Shown piece by piece: positions 8,364 through 17,558 of a stretch of DNA of 64,000 nt; position 1 is the first letter of the stretch, and every line of letters begins with the position of its first letter. The stretch is taken from assembly GCF_002753895.1 (NCBI RefSeq), contig NZ_NJER01000001.1:496001-560000 (forward strand). Reading direction: 5' to 3'. The translations under genes and the position numbers were made by a program. The notes below the pieces were generated by a model. The model saw only the letters and a list, made by a program, of their open reading frames with translations. It was not told the origin of the DNA and did not search any database. Origin of the DNA: Halobacteriovorax sp. JY17. Its GTDB lineage: Bacteria > Bdellovibrionota > Bacteriovoracia > Bacteriovoracales > Bacteriovoracaceae.

Positions 8364-10046
8364 TTATTTCTTTGAAAAGTCTAGGGGAATATACTTCAAG
8401 AGTTTTAGATGAGTCAGGACTTCTGGTCTATTCTTTAAGCCTTCATATATAAATGTATTATTTCCTGTACGATGTACAAGTTTTTTTACTTCCTTAATCT
8501 CTTTTTTTGACCACGTTCTTTTTAGCTCGCTCTCTATCTCTAACGCGCACTTTTTAGACGAACAGAGTTGATAGAGTTTTGGTGATAAGATCTCTAGACC
8601 GTAAATTTGATGGTACTTTGGAGCTTTTAATGGCTCTATTTCACTTCTCACTAAGTTTGAATACTCAGTTGAAATAACTTGATCGTATAAGTCAAAAAAA
8701 AGAAATTTGTCAGAGTCGCTGATGTACTTTGAGATAATCTTCCATTGATGAATTGGAAAGGTGTAGGAGATAAAATCCTTATCAGAGAAACCAAGGATTC
8801 GTGCAATCTTATGATTTAGTTTCTGAGCACCTTCTATTATTTTAGAAGGGTATGGAACTAATAATGATCTACTCATCCATTTATTTAACTTAACCGGTAC
8901 TCGACCTTGAATGCCAACAACTCTCTTATGGGGAAAGTTGGCTTTCTTTAAGAATTTGATAACAGCTCCGGCACAATTATTAGAAAAGAAAGTATACTTT
9001 CCAAGATCCTCAGAAGCAGCGCTCTTTATTTCTAAATTCTTTATAGAGAGTTCAATTGATGCTCTTTTTAGAATGGAGATATTCTCTAAGTACTCAAGAG
9101 TCATGGCATAGTATCCAATGGGCTCAAGAGCTTGATTAAATTTTTGAAAGAGCTTTATCCTATCTGTAGAGAACTTCTGCTGAGCTAAGTCTGTAGCAAC
9201 TTTTAAGTCCAGTGTTTCTAGACTCAAAATATCTGTACTACTTTCTACTTTCCATACTTCTTGGAAAAGATTGAGGACGATATCATGAGCTTCAACATCT
9301 AAAAGGTTGTAGGCCCTTGTGTATGCCTGCCTATAAAGAGCAGCATCTCTTTTTTCATTATTTTCAAAAGGAACTTCTTCCTTCTCTAGCAGTCCAAAAG
9401 AATGAATTCTCTCAACTTTAAATTCTTCATCAAAGAATTTAATTTCAAAGAGCTCATAATTATCTTCTCCAAAGAGTTTTTCTGCCTTCTTTAGCGCATC
9501 ATCTTTTGCTTCTTTAAGTGCCTTTTTATAAATGGTCTCTTTTGCAATATGAATTTCATTCCACCAATCATCTAGAGCATCCATAAGGGCCTGTTGCATC
9601 TGTGAATTAGAAGGAATAAGGTGTCTTTCAAGTGGGCGGGACTCTTCTTTTACATATTGATTCACAAAGAGTCGCAGAGATTTCACTTCAGGATAAACAC
9701 CATACTTCCCAATAACTCCGCCAATATTACTTGCTTTAGGACCATTAACATCGGCTACAAAACTTATAGTAATATCATTTCCCGGATCATCATCATTATC
9801 TACAAAGCGGAAAAGTGAATGTCCAAACTTAGATTCAACTCGCTCATCTGTGGCCGAAGCGATTATTAATTCGAGACCAATAACTTGATTGTTAGCGATT
9901 TTCTTTTTAAGCCTTTGAATATATTTCTTTGAACTCGTATAGAGTTCCTTCTTTTGAGCGTACCATTGAAGAAATTCAACAGAGTCAACTTCTTGTGAGA
10001 AGATACTCTTTGAAAAAAACAGTAAAAAGAGAAGAATTATTTTCAT
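8364..10046 (-). CDS. DUF4105 / Lnb-N-like periplasmic protein
   Basis: 560 residues from the ATG at 10046, chosen because it gives a clean signal peptide (MKIILLFLLFFSKSIFS); the frame is open further to 10154 but adds a charged Cys-containing leader. Two conserved segments are visible: KFGHSLFRF near residue 60 and FFSNNCAGAVIKFL near residue 360. They match the GHxxLR and NNCxxxxxxLL signatures of the DUF4105 / Lnb N-terminal domain, a papain-like circularly permuted Cys-His fold. In Lnb this domain belongs to lipoprotein N-acyltransferase. Lnb normally carries a membrane domain that is not evident here, so activity is uncertain. Divergent from the beta-barrel gene at 10203. Confidence 0.7.
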   Translation of the reverse strand: MKIILLFLLFFSKSIFSQEVDSVEFLQWYAQKKELYTSSKKYIQRLKKKIANNQVIGLELIIASATDERVESKFGHSLFRFVDNDDDPGNDITISFVADVNGPKASNIGGVIGKYGVYPEVKSLRLFVNQYVKEESRPLERHLIPSNSQMQQALMDALDDWWNEIHIAKETIYKKALKEAKDDALKKAEKLFGEDNYELFEIKFFDEEFKVERIHSFGLLEKEEVPFENNEKRDAALYRQAYTRAYNLLDVEAHDIVLNLFQEVWKVESSTDILSLETLDLKVATDLAQQKFSTDRIKLFQKFNQALEPIGYYAMTLEYLENISILKRASIELSIKNLEIKSAASEDLGKYTFFSNNCAGAVIKFLKKANFPHKRVVGIQGRVPVKLNKWMSRSLLVPYPSKIIEGAQKLNHKIARILGFSDKDFISYTFPIHQWKIISKYISDSDKFLFFDLYDQVISTEYSNLVRSEIEPLKAPKYHQIYGLEILSPKLYQLCSSKKCALEIESELKRTWSKKEIKEVKKLVHRTGNNTFIYEGLKNRPEVLTHLKLLKYIPLDFSKK

Positions 10047-10202
10047 AAATGAATTTCTAGCACAAGAAAATGATTTTTCCATGTAATATGAGTTATTTAC
10101 ACACTTTTTACATCGAAAAATCAATGGTTTAGGTATATATTTTATCCCTTTCATTAAATTTATATTCTAGTATATTTAAGGTAAATCTATTTAAGGAAGA
10201 AT

Positions 10203-11150
10203 ATGTTTTCAATTATAATGACTATTTTCACTCTCACTAGTTCTTTTGCAAATGAGCCGGCGCAAATAAATACTTCTCACCGCTTCTCTAATACCTCTGA
10301 TGGACTCAAAACAAAGACTACTTCAGTTGATTATAGAAGTAATCGGCGAGATATCTTTTGGTCGTACGAAGACGCCCAAGAGAGTGCTCACGACTTTAAC
10401 TTTGGCTTTACTAATACTGATGCGGAGTACTTAGGTGAAATATCTGGAAATAAACTCTATGCTGGTTATGGAAGAAAGTGGAATGCAAATTCATATACAA
10501 GTGGAAAGCTAGGCCTTCATAAACTAGATTATAAGAAGAAGTCTTCCACAACTCCTTTTGCTCAAATTGGGCAAAGAATTAGGCTTGATAAGAATACATT
10601 AGATCTAAATATTAATTACGATTTTCTCTTTATTAATGGAGGCGTTCCTGGGCCTTATGAGAATAAATTAAAGAGAATTCAAACAGACTTAAGAGGAGTT
10701 TACTCACCTAAAGACTTTCTTCGAATTCCTTACCAGCTAGAGTATTCAAAAATTAGTCAGAGCAACTCTAACAATCGACAAAGTATTTCTGTTCTTGGTG
10801 GCAGCTCTTATCCTATATGGTTTTGGATTGGTTACCGTGTGGAGAGACTAAGTTATGATAGGAGAGATTTAGGCTACTGGTCTCCTGAAAAATTTATTTC
10901 CCATGGTCCACAAGTCGAGTGGTCACAGACATTCTTCTCCAAGCTAACAGCAAAAGTTAGTTATCTTTATAGTTTTATTAAAGAAGATGACTTTGAAAGT
11001 GGAAACTCCTACTACGCCTCAACCGCTTTGGAATATGGCTCTCGAAACTCTTGGGTAGGAGGCGTGAGTCTCTTTAGAAATAAGTCTCAGCAAAACTCTA
11101 GTGAGTGGTGGAGTGAGGGAGGAGAGCTTTACTTCTCCTACTCATTTTAA
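10203..11150 (+). CDS. Putative outer-membrane beta-barrel protein
   Basis: 315 residues with a signal peptide (MFSIIMTIFTLTSSFA) and an AAGGAAG site ahead of the ATG. The mature sequence alternates polar and aromatic residues in short strands (YAGYGRKW, LNINYDFLF, VSYLYSFI, YYASTALEYG) and ends in YFSYSF, a C-terminal aromatic typical of outer-membrane barrels. No family recognised. It converges with the polysaccharide deacetylase gene (9-base overlap). A role as an export pore for the neighbouring polysaccharide system, analogous to PgaA, is possible, but the TPR domain of PgaA is absent. Confidence 0.6.
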   Translation: MFSIIMTIFTLTSSFANEPAQINTSHRFSNTSDGLKTKTTSVDYRSNRRDIFWSYEDAQESAHDFNFGFTNTDAEYLGEISGNKLYAGYGRKWNANSYTSGKLGLHKLDYKKKSSTTPFAQIGQRIRLDKNTLDLNINYDFLFINGGVPGPYENKLKRIQTDLRGVYSPKDFLRIPYQLEYSKISQSNSNNRQSISVLGGSSYPIWFWIGYRVERLSYDRRDLGYWSPEKFISHGPQVEWSQTFFSKLTAKVSYLYSFIKEDDFESGNSYYASTALEYGSRNSWVGGVSLFRNKSQQNSSEWWSEGGELYFSYSF

Positions 11151-12296
11151 GTATTTTTCCCAGACTTGATTCATGGTTAAAATTTCAATATTAGAAGAAC
11201 TTATGATTTTTGCAAGTTCTCTAAAATTGCTGGTTGAATAATCTATTTCATCTGTCGCACTTTCTTTAATATGGTGAAACATTAGAATAAGCCATTGATT
11301 ATTTTCTCTTGTTCTTTGGATAATCTCTTTAAGCTCTTTGGGAGTTGTTGTTTTTAAAACATTAAAGGCCCGAAGCTTATAAAGGTCAGCAGGAGGGATT
11401 GTTTCAATTCCTCCTGAAGCCAGCCTTGCTGTCGCAAACTTAGAGCTGACAACACTTACTGCGCTACTATTCGTTTTCCCTAGGGGGTAGGCCAGATGAT
11501 AATTGGAGCTCTTATATTTATTCTTCTTTAAAAAACTATGAATTTCGTCAATTTCTCGTCTTAGGACTTTTTGATTAAAGTGTGTAAAAGGTATTTCATG
11601 ATGAGAGTCGATATCCCAGTTTTGCTTAGAGAGGAACTTTAGCTCACTCGTAGTTAAGAAGCCTTTTGTGTTTAGTGAATTAGGCATAATATAAGCAGTC
11701 GCTGGAATATTATATTTTTTTAGTATTTTTGCCGCGAGGAGATTATCTTGGGGACCATCGTCAAATGTTAGACTGAGTACTCCTTTGCTCTTTTTCTTTG
11801 TTGTATCTACCGACCAGAGTGTAAATCTGGTCTCCGGCTTCTTCGCTGAGAAGTAGAAAGTTACATAATTAATTTTCTTAAGGGGTTTTCCTACTGCAGT
11901 AAGATTTGCACCAGATAGAGCGATCTTGGTTCTAGTTGAAGATTGAAGAAGATTAAATTCATAATCAAAGAAGATTGGAATATTAAAAGCTAGGTAGTCA
12001 TTAGACTTTCTGCTTTCCATGAGTCTTATTTCTAAACCATCTAGATTTCTTATATCGTCAACCATGAGATTAAAGAGTATATTATCTTCTTTCAAGTTAA
12101 GATTCTTTTTAGAAATATCAATTGTTAGAAAGGTCGGCTCTTTTGCACTTTTAGAAAATACGCTGACATTTTCATCTAGCTGTTGAAGCCTTCCAGAGTC
12201 CCACTCCACAAATACATCTTTCTTGTCGAAATCTGCCTGCAGATGAAGTGAGATGCAAAGAATACTAATAGACTTTAAAAAATCTTTGAATTTCAT
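11142..12296 (-). CDS. Polysaccharide deacetylase (CE4/NodB fold, PgaB N-domain type)
   Basis: Metal-dependent de-N-acetylase. The NodB catalytic core begins near residue 170 with LSLTFDDGP (motif 1, Asp pair). Motif 2 follows as SHHEIPFTH (His ligands), then HLAYPLG, where the usual RxPxG motif is replaced by a YPxG form as in PgaB/IcaB-type enzymes. The C-terminus has LILMFHHI. Start set at the ATG at 12296 because it gives a signal peptide (MKFKDFLKSISILCISL) and has a GAAAGG site; the frame is open to 12344. The first ~150 residues form a beta-rich domain of unknown type. It overlaps the upstream hydrolase gene by about 32 bases. Likely modifies a secreted amino-sugar polymer in the periplasm. 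Confidence 0.85.
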   Translation of the reverse strand: MKFKDFLKSISILCISLHLQADFDKKDVFVEWDSGRLQQLDENVSVFSKSAKEPTFLTIDISKKNLNLKEDNILFNLMVDDIRNLDGLEIRLMESRKSNDYLAFNIPIFFDYEFNLLQSSTRTKIALSGANLTAVGKPLKKINYVTFYFSAKKPETRFTLWSVDTTKKKSKGVLSLTFDDGPQDNLLAAKILKKYNIPATAYIMPNSLNTKGFLTTSELKFLSKQNWDIDSHHEIPFTHFNQKVLRREIDEIHSFLKKNKYKSSNYHLAYPLGKTNSSAVSVVSSKFATARLASGGIETIPPADLYKLRAFNVLKTTTPKELKEIIQRTRENNQWLILMFHHIKESATDEIDYSTSNFRELAKIISSSNIEILTMNQVWEKYLK

Positions 12297-13311
12297 ACCA
12301 TGCCTTTCTCTTCCAAAGAGCGTAGCCTGTTTCTCTTGGGCCATAGAGGTTCATCTGATTCTTATTTTGTGCTAGCTTTCTCCAGATGAAGATACCTTGA
12401 ATATTATCAAAGCTCTTTATTGCTTGAAGGGTTTCTCTATACGCATTTGCTTGTCTTCTTTCTTTGCCAGGAGTGAGATTTCTCCACTCGTAGGGTTCTA
12501 GGGTTCCTTTGCTAGATCCTGCGAAGCCAACTTCGTTTATAAAGAGAGGTTTCTTTAAGCGCTTAGCAAAATTTGAAAACTTTAAGAGCTTCTGTTTCTG
12601 GTAGTGATAGATATGTGAAGATTTGACGGAGTCTGGTATAGGTGAGTAGTAATCTAATCCGATATTATCTAAGAACTCCCAGATGGGAGTTTGAAAGAAT
12701 TCATTTTGACCTTTTATCGTCTCCCAATTTGCTCCGTAATTTATTGTACCTTTAAAGTTTTCTCTTATGCTTGAGATAATAGTTTGCCAGTGTTCTTTAG
12801 AAGACGAAGTTGTCAATTGACAGTATTCAGCACCAATTGTGAATGATTCGACTTTGTACTCTTCAAGAAATTGTGAAAACTCTACTAATTCTCTTTTAAT
12901 ATTTGTAAATGTAGACTTCTTGTCCTTAGGGTTCCAGTGACATCTCCACTCTTTGGTTTCTATATCAATATAATGTCGCACCGAAACTTGAAAGCCTTGT
13001 CTCTTTGCAGCTGTTATGGCCATTTCTAGAGATTCTAAAGACGGAGTATAGCTTGAGCTACAGTCAATATTGCTTGATTGAAGATTTTTCGTTTGGCAGG
13101 AATAGAGAAAAGTCGCAGTATTTGCATTCAGTAGCTTCAATTCATTTAGGTAAACTTCCACATTGCCTTTAGTGTAGCTATTTCTATCATAACCTGTGAG
13201 GACAAGTGAGCTCGTATTCTTGATCGAAGTATTTTCCTTAAATATTGGCAAATTAGCGCAAGAATAAGAGATTAGGCAAATGAAAATAATTCCGAACATT
13301 TTTGAAAGCAT
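12265..13311 (-). CDS. Clan GH-A-like glycoside hydrolase lipoprotein (GH113-like)
   Basis: 348 residues. The hydrophobic N-terminus ends in ISYSC, a plausible though non-ideal lipobox. TIM-barrel landmarks: SVRHYID, SFTIGAEYCQ (Glu after strand 4, candidate acid/base), GLDYYSP, FINEVGFAGS (Glu after strand 7, candidate nucleophile) and IFIWRK near the end. This arrangement fits clan GH-A and resembles GH113-type mannanases. Ends within the start of the deacetylase gene, so the two are co-translated. In PgaB a deacetylase and a TIM-barrel hydrolase are fused; here they are separate neighbouring proteins. Substrate is not known. Start could also be the ATG at 13299. Confidence 0.7.
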   Translation of the reverse strand: MLSKMFGIIFICLISYSCANLPIFKENTSIKNTSSLVLTGYDRNSYTKGNVEVYLNELKLLNANTATFLYSCQTKNLQSSNIDCSSSYTPSLESLEMAITAAKRQGFQVSVRHYIDIETKEWRCHWNPKDKKSTFTNIKRELVEFSQFLEEYKVESFTIGAEYCQLTTSSSKEHWQTIISSIRENFKGTINYGANWETIKGQNEFFQTPIWEFLDNIGLDYYSPIPDSVKSSHIYHYQKQKLLKFSNFAKRLKKPLFINEVGFAGSSKGTLEPYEWRNLTPGKERRQANAYRETLQAIKSFDNIQGIFIWRKLAQNKNQMNLYGPRETGYALWKRKAWYEIQRFFKVY

Positions 13312-13365
13312 TTCTGTATTATACTCTATATAAAAGAAAAATTCTTTAGAATAATTGGAGTACCC

Positions 13366-14271
13366 TTGGTTAATTCAAATGATCTTGAAAAGAAGGTTGA
13401 TAAGAAGAAAATTGTCGTTATTGACGATGAGTTAGTGACAAGGAAAATAGTTGAAAGAGCGCTTGAAAAGACTTTCGATGTTTATATTGTCACTAATATT
13501 TTTGAATCGATCAGGGTTTGCGAAATACAAATGCCTGATCTTATTCTTTTAGACTTACTAATGCCAAGTGTAGATGGTTTTGAAATCTTACAACTCTTAA
13601 AGCATCATGCAACTCTCTGTGATACACCTGTTATCTGCATGAGCTCTACTGAGGTGAAAGAAGATCGAGAAAGGGTTAGAGCGCAAGGAGCAATAGGGTT
13701 TATTAAAAAGCCTATTACCATTAAAACACTCTCTTTTGATATCAATCAAATTCTTGATTCAGTGACTAATATTATTTCTTCAAAGAAGAATAAAGTCGAT
13801 TTTATTACATCTTTTAATTTAGCAGAGAAAGATAAGTATATTAATTCAATAATATCTAATATCCCTAAGGGGGAGAAGGTTATCTTTCTATCATGGACTA
13901 GGGGAGACTACTTCTATGAAGAGAATGAATCTGTAAGGAATCTAATTGATGATGAGAGCCTCGTCTTCTTAGAAATTAAACCCACTCTAATAACTAAGTT
14001 CTCGTATATGCAGGAATTAATACCTCTCTTAGATGATTTGATAGGACTTTCTGGACAAGAGCATAGAGAGTCTCACTTAGTTTTTGATGAGCCTAGAAAT
14101 CTATTGAATATTCAAAATACTGATAAGAGTATCTCTCAGGCCTATAAAATTTCTCAGATATTTCACAATACTTTCAAACAAATTACTTATATTAATTCAA
14201 GACCTAAAGAAGATAGTGAACAACTCTTTTTAAATAAGATTGGAAAAATTCTAGTGGGAAATAGAAAGTAA
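13366..14271 (+). CDS. Response regulator with unusual C-terminal domain
   Basis: Start is TTG at 13366, supported by GGAG five bases upstream. Residues about 15-135 are a receiver domain: VVIDDE (acidic pair), LLDLLMPSVDG (phospho-acceptor Asp), CMSST (switch Ser/Thr) and GFIKKPI (conserved Lys). The remaining ~160 residues are not a DNA-binding, GGDEF or kinase domain that I recognise. They read as an alpha/beta fold (KVIFLSWTRGDYF, SLVFLEIKP, HLVFDEPRNLL). It is the first gene of an operon with the GT2 synthase (1-base overlap), so it probably regulates polymer synthesis, perhaps by direct contact. Confidence 0.8.
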   Translation: MVNSNDLEKKVDKKKIVVIDDELVTRKIVERALEKTFDVYIVTNIFESIRVCEIQMPDLILLDLLMPSVDGFEILQLLKHHATLCDTPVICMSSTEVKEDRERVRAQGAIGFIKKPITIKTLSFDINQILDSVTNIISSKKNKVDFITSFNLAEKDKYINSIISNIPKGEKVIFLSWTRGDYFYEENESVRNLIDDESLVFLEIKPTLITKFSYMQELIPLLDDLIGLSGQEHRESHLVFDEPRNLLNIQNTDKSISQAYKISQIFHNTFKQITYINSRPKEDSEQLFLNKIGKILVGNRK

Positions 14272-15572
14272 TGAAGAGTAATGTCTTAAACATTATAAGT
14301 ATTGTAACCATTACTATCATATGTTCTCTACTTACTATTACTTTCTATTTGAATATTCCAAGTAATTGGAAATTTGAAAACCCTTACGCTACTTTTGTTG
14401 CAAGTATAATGCTTTACTACTTAATACTTATTTTTATTAGAACATTTATTCTTCTTATTCTCTCTTTCTTAGAGATTGTCTTTTGCAAGAAATCAAGAGA
14501 GGTTAAATCTTTTCCTCTTGTTACCATCATCATTCCTGCCTTCAATGAGGAGAAGGTTTTAATTCCAGCTATTGAGTCTGTTTTAAAAATTGATTACCCA
14601 AATCTTGAAATATTAGTTGTAGATGATGGCTCCACTGATAACACTTTTGCTGTTGCAAAAACAATGGAGAAACATCAGCAAGTGAGAGCTATTCACCAGT
14701 CTAATGCAGGAAAGTCCAATGCGCTAAATTATGGTATCTCTCAGGCAGTGGGAGACTACTATGTTTGCATGGACGCGGATAGTGTTCTAAGTGAAAATTT
14801 ACTGCTCGAGGCCATTCCTTATTTTGAAAGAGATCCCAATTTAGCTGCAGTGGCCGGCTCTGTGGAAGTCGGAAATTCAAGAAATATCCTCACTGCATTT
14901 CAGAAATTGGAATATATCATTGGCTTAAACTTTCATAAGAAGGCCCAGTCTTTTTTGAATATGGTCACTATTGTACCAGGCCCTATAGGAGTATTCGATA
15001 GACGAAAGGTATATGGCATTGGTGGTTATAGCTCTGATACTTTTGCAGAGGATAGTGACTTGAGCATGAGACTTCTAATGGAGGGGTATAATATAAAGTA
15101 TTGCGATAAGATTTCTGCAGTCACCGAAGCTCCAGATGAGATAAATGCTCTGATCACTCAGCGCTATAGATGGTCAAGAGGGATGGTACAGTCAATCTTT
15201 AAGGGAATAGGGCTGTTGAGCATGAATTTTAGTGCTCGCGGTGCTTTTGTTGTCACTTATATGTTCTTTGAAACGATAATGATTCCTCTCATTAATTTTT
15301 CTTTTATTGTTCTAACTTTAGAGTTTGCACTCCTCTATGATATAGCAGATCTTATGGGTCCTTACTTTATTGGATTAACTCTTCTGGATGTAGCTCTTTG
15401 CTTTTACTCTATAATTACGGAGAGGAGAATATTTTCACTACTTATACTTAGTTTCTTAAACCGCTTGACCTATGGACTTATTTTAGAGGTAATTCGTTTC
15501 TTTTCAATTTTTGATGAGTTACTTAAAATACCTATGAAGTGGGGCGTTTTAGTTAGAAAAGGATTGAATTAA
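14271..15572 (+). CDS. Processive family 2 glycosyltransferase (PgaC/IcaA-like)
   Basis: 433 residues: two N-terminal membrane segments (about 7-29 and 39-70), a cytoplasmic GT2 domain, then several C-terminal membrane segments. GT2 landmarks are complete: IIIPAFNEE, VVDDGSTD, MDADS (DxD), FAEDSD (TED-type base) and QRYRW (QxxRW of processive synthases). This is the architecture of beta-1,6-GlcNAc and related exopolysaccharide synthases in the inner membrane. The ATG overlaps the stop of the response regulator by one base and the next gene starts right after its stop. The sugar cannot be assigned from sequence alone; the nearby deacetylase makes an N-acetylated amino sugar likely. Confidence 0.85.
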   Translation: MKSNVLNIISIVTITIICSLLTITFYLNIPSNWKFENPYATFVASIMLYYLILIFIRTFILLILSFLEIVFCKKSREVKSFPLVTIIIPAFNEEKVLIPAIESVLKIDYPNLEILVVDDGSTDNTFAVAKTMEKHQQVRAIHQSNAGKSNALNYGISQAVGDYYVCMDADSVLSENLLLEAIPYFERDPNLAAVAGSVEVGNSRNILTAFQKLEYIIGLNFHKKAQSFLNMVTIVPGPIGVFDRRKVYGIGGYSSDTFAEDSDLSMRLLMEGYNIKYCDKISAVTEAPDEINALITQRYRWSRGMVQSIFKGIGLLSMNFSARGAFVVTYMFFETIMIPLINFSFIVLTLEFALLYDIADLMGPYFIGLTLLDVALCFYSIITERRIFSLLILSFLNRLTYGLILEVIRFFSIFDELLKIPMKWGVLVRKGLN

Positions 15573-17558
15573 ATGGATATAAAAAACTTCTTTAACATTT
15601 TATTATTGGCGATATCTTTAACGACAATATTGGTGACTCTCGTGAGTTATATTGTCTTTAAATTAAGACTTGCTTCAGCCAAGCGCACCTTAACAGATGA
15701 TCCTCTTGAGGGAGCTTTTTTTAGAAGATTCTCTCCCTTGATCCAAAAGAGTTTCAATGAACAAAGAGAGAGACAAGATAAAGATAATAAAAAGAAAGTT
15801 TCATTTAAAGTAAAATTTGTCTCTCTCTTCTTATTTCTTTTTACGGTTATTGCTAGTCTACTTCTCTTTGAGGATTATTTTAGCTATAGAAGAGTGCTGT
15901 CAGATAGAGTGTTATCGGCAAGTAATTTTAGAGAACTTGTTAAGCAAGGTCACTTAAAGACGTATACTTATACACCTCGTGAAGAGAGTGCTGTTATTTT
16001 AAAAATGATTTCTAGAAATACAGTAGATCAGAGAGAATATCTTTTAGGACAATTAAGAAAGCAGAATTTTTGTATTATTTCTACGCCGAGGGCACTTAGA
16101 TTTTCAAAAGAGAATCATTCATTGGCCCTATTACAGTGGAAAGACTTCTTTAAAAGAAATAATTTAAATTATAGAGTGAGAAACTCTATTTTAGAGTCTT
16201 CTAATTGCTTGAGTATTTATCCACATATCCTTTCTCTTAGTAACTCTCAAAGGAAAGTTTTAAAAGAGAGTAAGTATCCATTTCTTGTCACTGGAGGATT
16301 TGGGGAAATTGATGGTCTAGGTGGAGAAGTTGAAACGAGTCTACTTGAAGATTTATTAGGTAGAAAAATTCAATCTGAAGATTCAGCACTTCCGACTCTG
16401 ATAAGTTCTGAGAGAGATTATCTCTGGGAAATTGATGGGGGGAGCTATTTGCCCTGGCTTCCTATAGATATTAGTTTTGCTCACGTGACTTCTCGTGAGG
16501 CTAATATTCTCTCTTCTAATTACAATGGGAGAGTTCTACGGAAGAATTCAAAACTTCTTAGTCGTGAAGTGCGAGAAGAAAAGTTAACTTGGACTTCTCT
16601 TGATCCTATCGATCATCCTTATTCTGACTTGGTCTTTTTAAATATCTTTGCAAAAATGAAGTCAATTCCAGTCTTTAAAATCGCAAACCATAGAGATTCA
16701 AAAACCGGAGTGAGCTTTGTTTACAGACAAGATCAGCCAAGTGACGATTTGAAAGATGCAAGAGAACTCTTTGCACCTCTTAAAGGAGCGTGGACACTCT
16801 TTACCAATAATTTCTCCTATGAAGACCTAGATGCAAGGACTTCAAAAGAGGCCACTTCAGAAGTCGCTATCCTAACTTCTCCTAATCATAATTTTGAAAA
16901 ATTAGATAATAGAAGCACTTTTAATCTTGTTGAAAACGTAAGATTAAAGCTTGAAGAATTAAGCTTCTCAGGAGTTAAGGGATTAACTAGCCACAATGAC
17001 TTCTTGAGTGATGCCTTACTCGATGCCTCAGACCAGAATAAGTTAACTTATCTCTATGGAACAACGAAGGAGATTTCTTATTCGCCGGTTTTATTATCGG
17101 GATTAAATTACTTCTTAGTGCCAAAGATGTTTAAAAGTTTAAGAGAGCTCTTAGATGACAAGTCTCTTTCAACAGCTGATGATTTAGTTAGATCACTAGA
17201 AGAAATTTTCTCAGACTCTCAGTCAGTGGGAGGCCTTGCCATTTATGATCTCTCTTCTCTAGGAGTGAGTGACTATATGGCCAAAGAAGCATTCGAAGAA
17301 ATTCTCTCCAAGGTTAAAGATAATTCTCTTGGTTTAGGAGAAATTATTAAGTGGAGAAGAGCTAAGGAAAATTTAAGAATTGCTGGAAACCCTTTAAAGA
17401 ATGATTTTGAATTTAAGATAGAAAATTCAGGAAATAGAGATGCTGAGAATTTTAGAATTTTGCTTGAAAGAGACGGAAAAAGGGAAGTATTGCTTATTGA
17501 TAAAGTGAATTCAGAGAAAGAGCTTCAAATAAATGCAAGCAATTACCTAGATCGATAA
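15573..17558 (+). CDS. Large membrane-anchored protein of the exopolysaccharide operon
   Basis: 661 residues starting immediately after the GT2 stop codon. Two N-terminal membrane segments (about 7-29 and 86-104) with a basic cytoplasmic loop between them, then a ~550-residue extracytoplasmic part. The latter shows alpha/beta-type segments (FLVTGGFGEIDG, LPWLPIDISFAHV, AILTSPNHNF, GLTSHNDFLSDALLD). The alternation of Asp/His-containing turns with strands resembles a diverged deacetylase or TIM-barrel fold, but I cannot place it with confidence. The final ~80 residues look like a small beta domain. By position it is likely a periplasmic processing or co-polymerase subunit. Confidence 0.7.
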   Translation: MDIKNFFNILLLAISLTTILVTLVSYIVFKLRLASAKRTLTDDPLEGAFFRRFSPLIQKSFNEQRERQDKDNKKKVSFKVKFVSLFLFLFTVIASLLLFEDYFSYRRVLSDRVLSASNFRELVKQGHLKTYTYTPREESAVILKMISRNTVDQREYLLGQLRKQNFCIISTPRALRFSKENHSLALLQWKDFFKRNNLNYRVRNSILESSNCLSIYPHILSLSNSQRKVLKESKYPFLVTGGFGEIDGLGGEVETSLLEDLLGRKIQSEDSALPTLISSERDYLWEIDGGSYLPWLPIDISFAHVTSREANILSSNYNGRVLRKNSKLLSREVREEKLTWTSLDPIDHPYSDLVFLNIFAKMKSIPVFKIANHRDSKTGVSFVYRQDQPSDDLKDARELFAPLKGAWTLFTNNFSYEDLDARTSKEATSEVAILTSPNHNFEKLDNRSTFNLVENVRLKLEELSFSGVKGLTSHNDFLSDALLDASDQNKLTYLYGTTKEISYSPVLLSGLNYFLVPKMFKSLRELLDDKSLSTADDLVRSLEEIFSDSQSVGGLAIYDLSSLGVSDYMAKEAFEEILSKVKDNSLGLGEIIKWRRAKENLRIAGNPLKNDFEFKIENSGNRDAENFRILLERDGKREVLLIDKVNSEKELQINASNYLDR

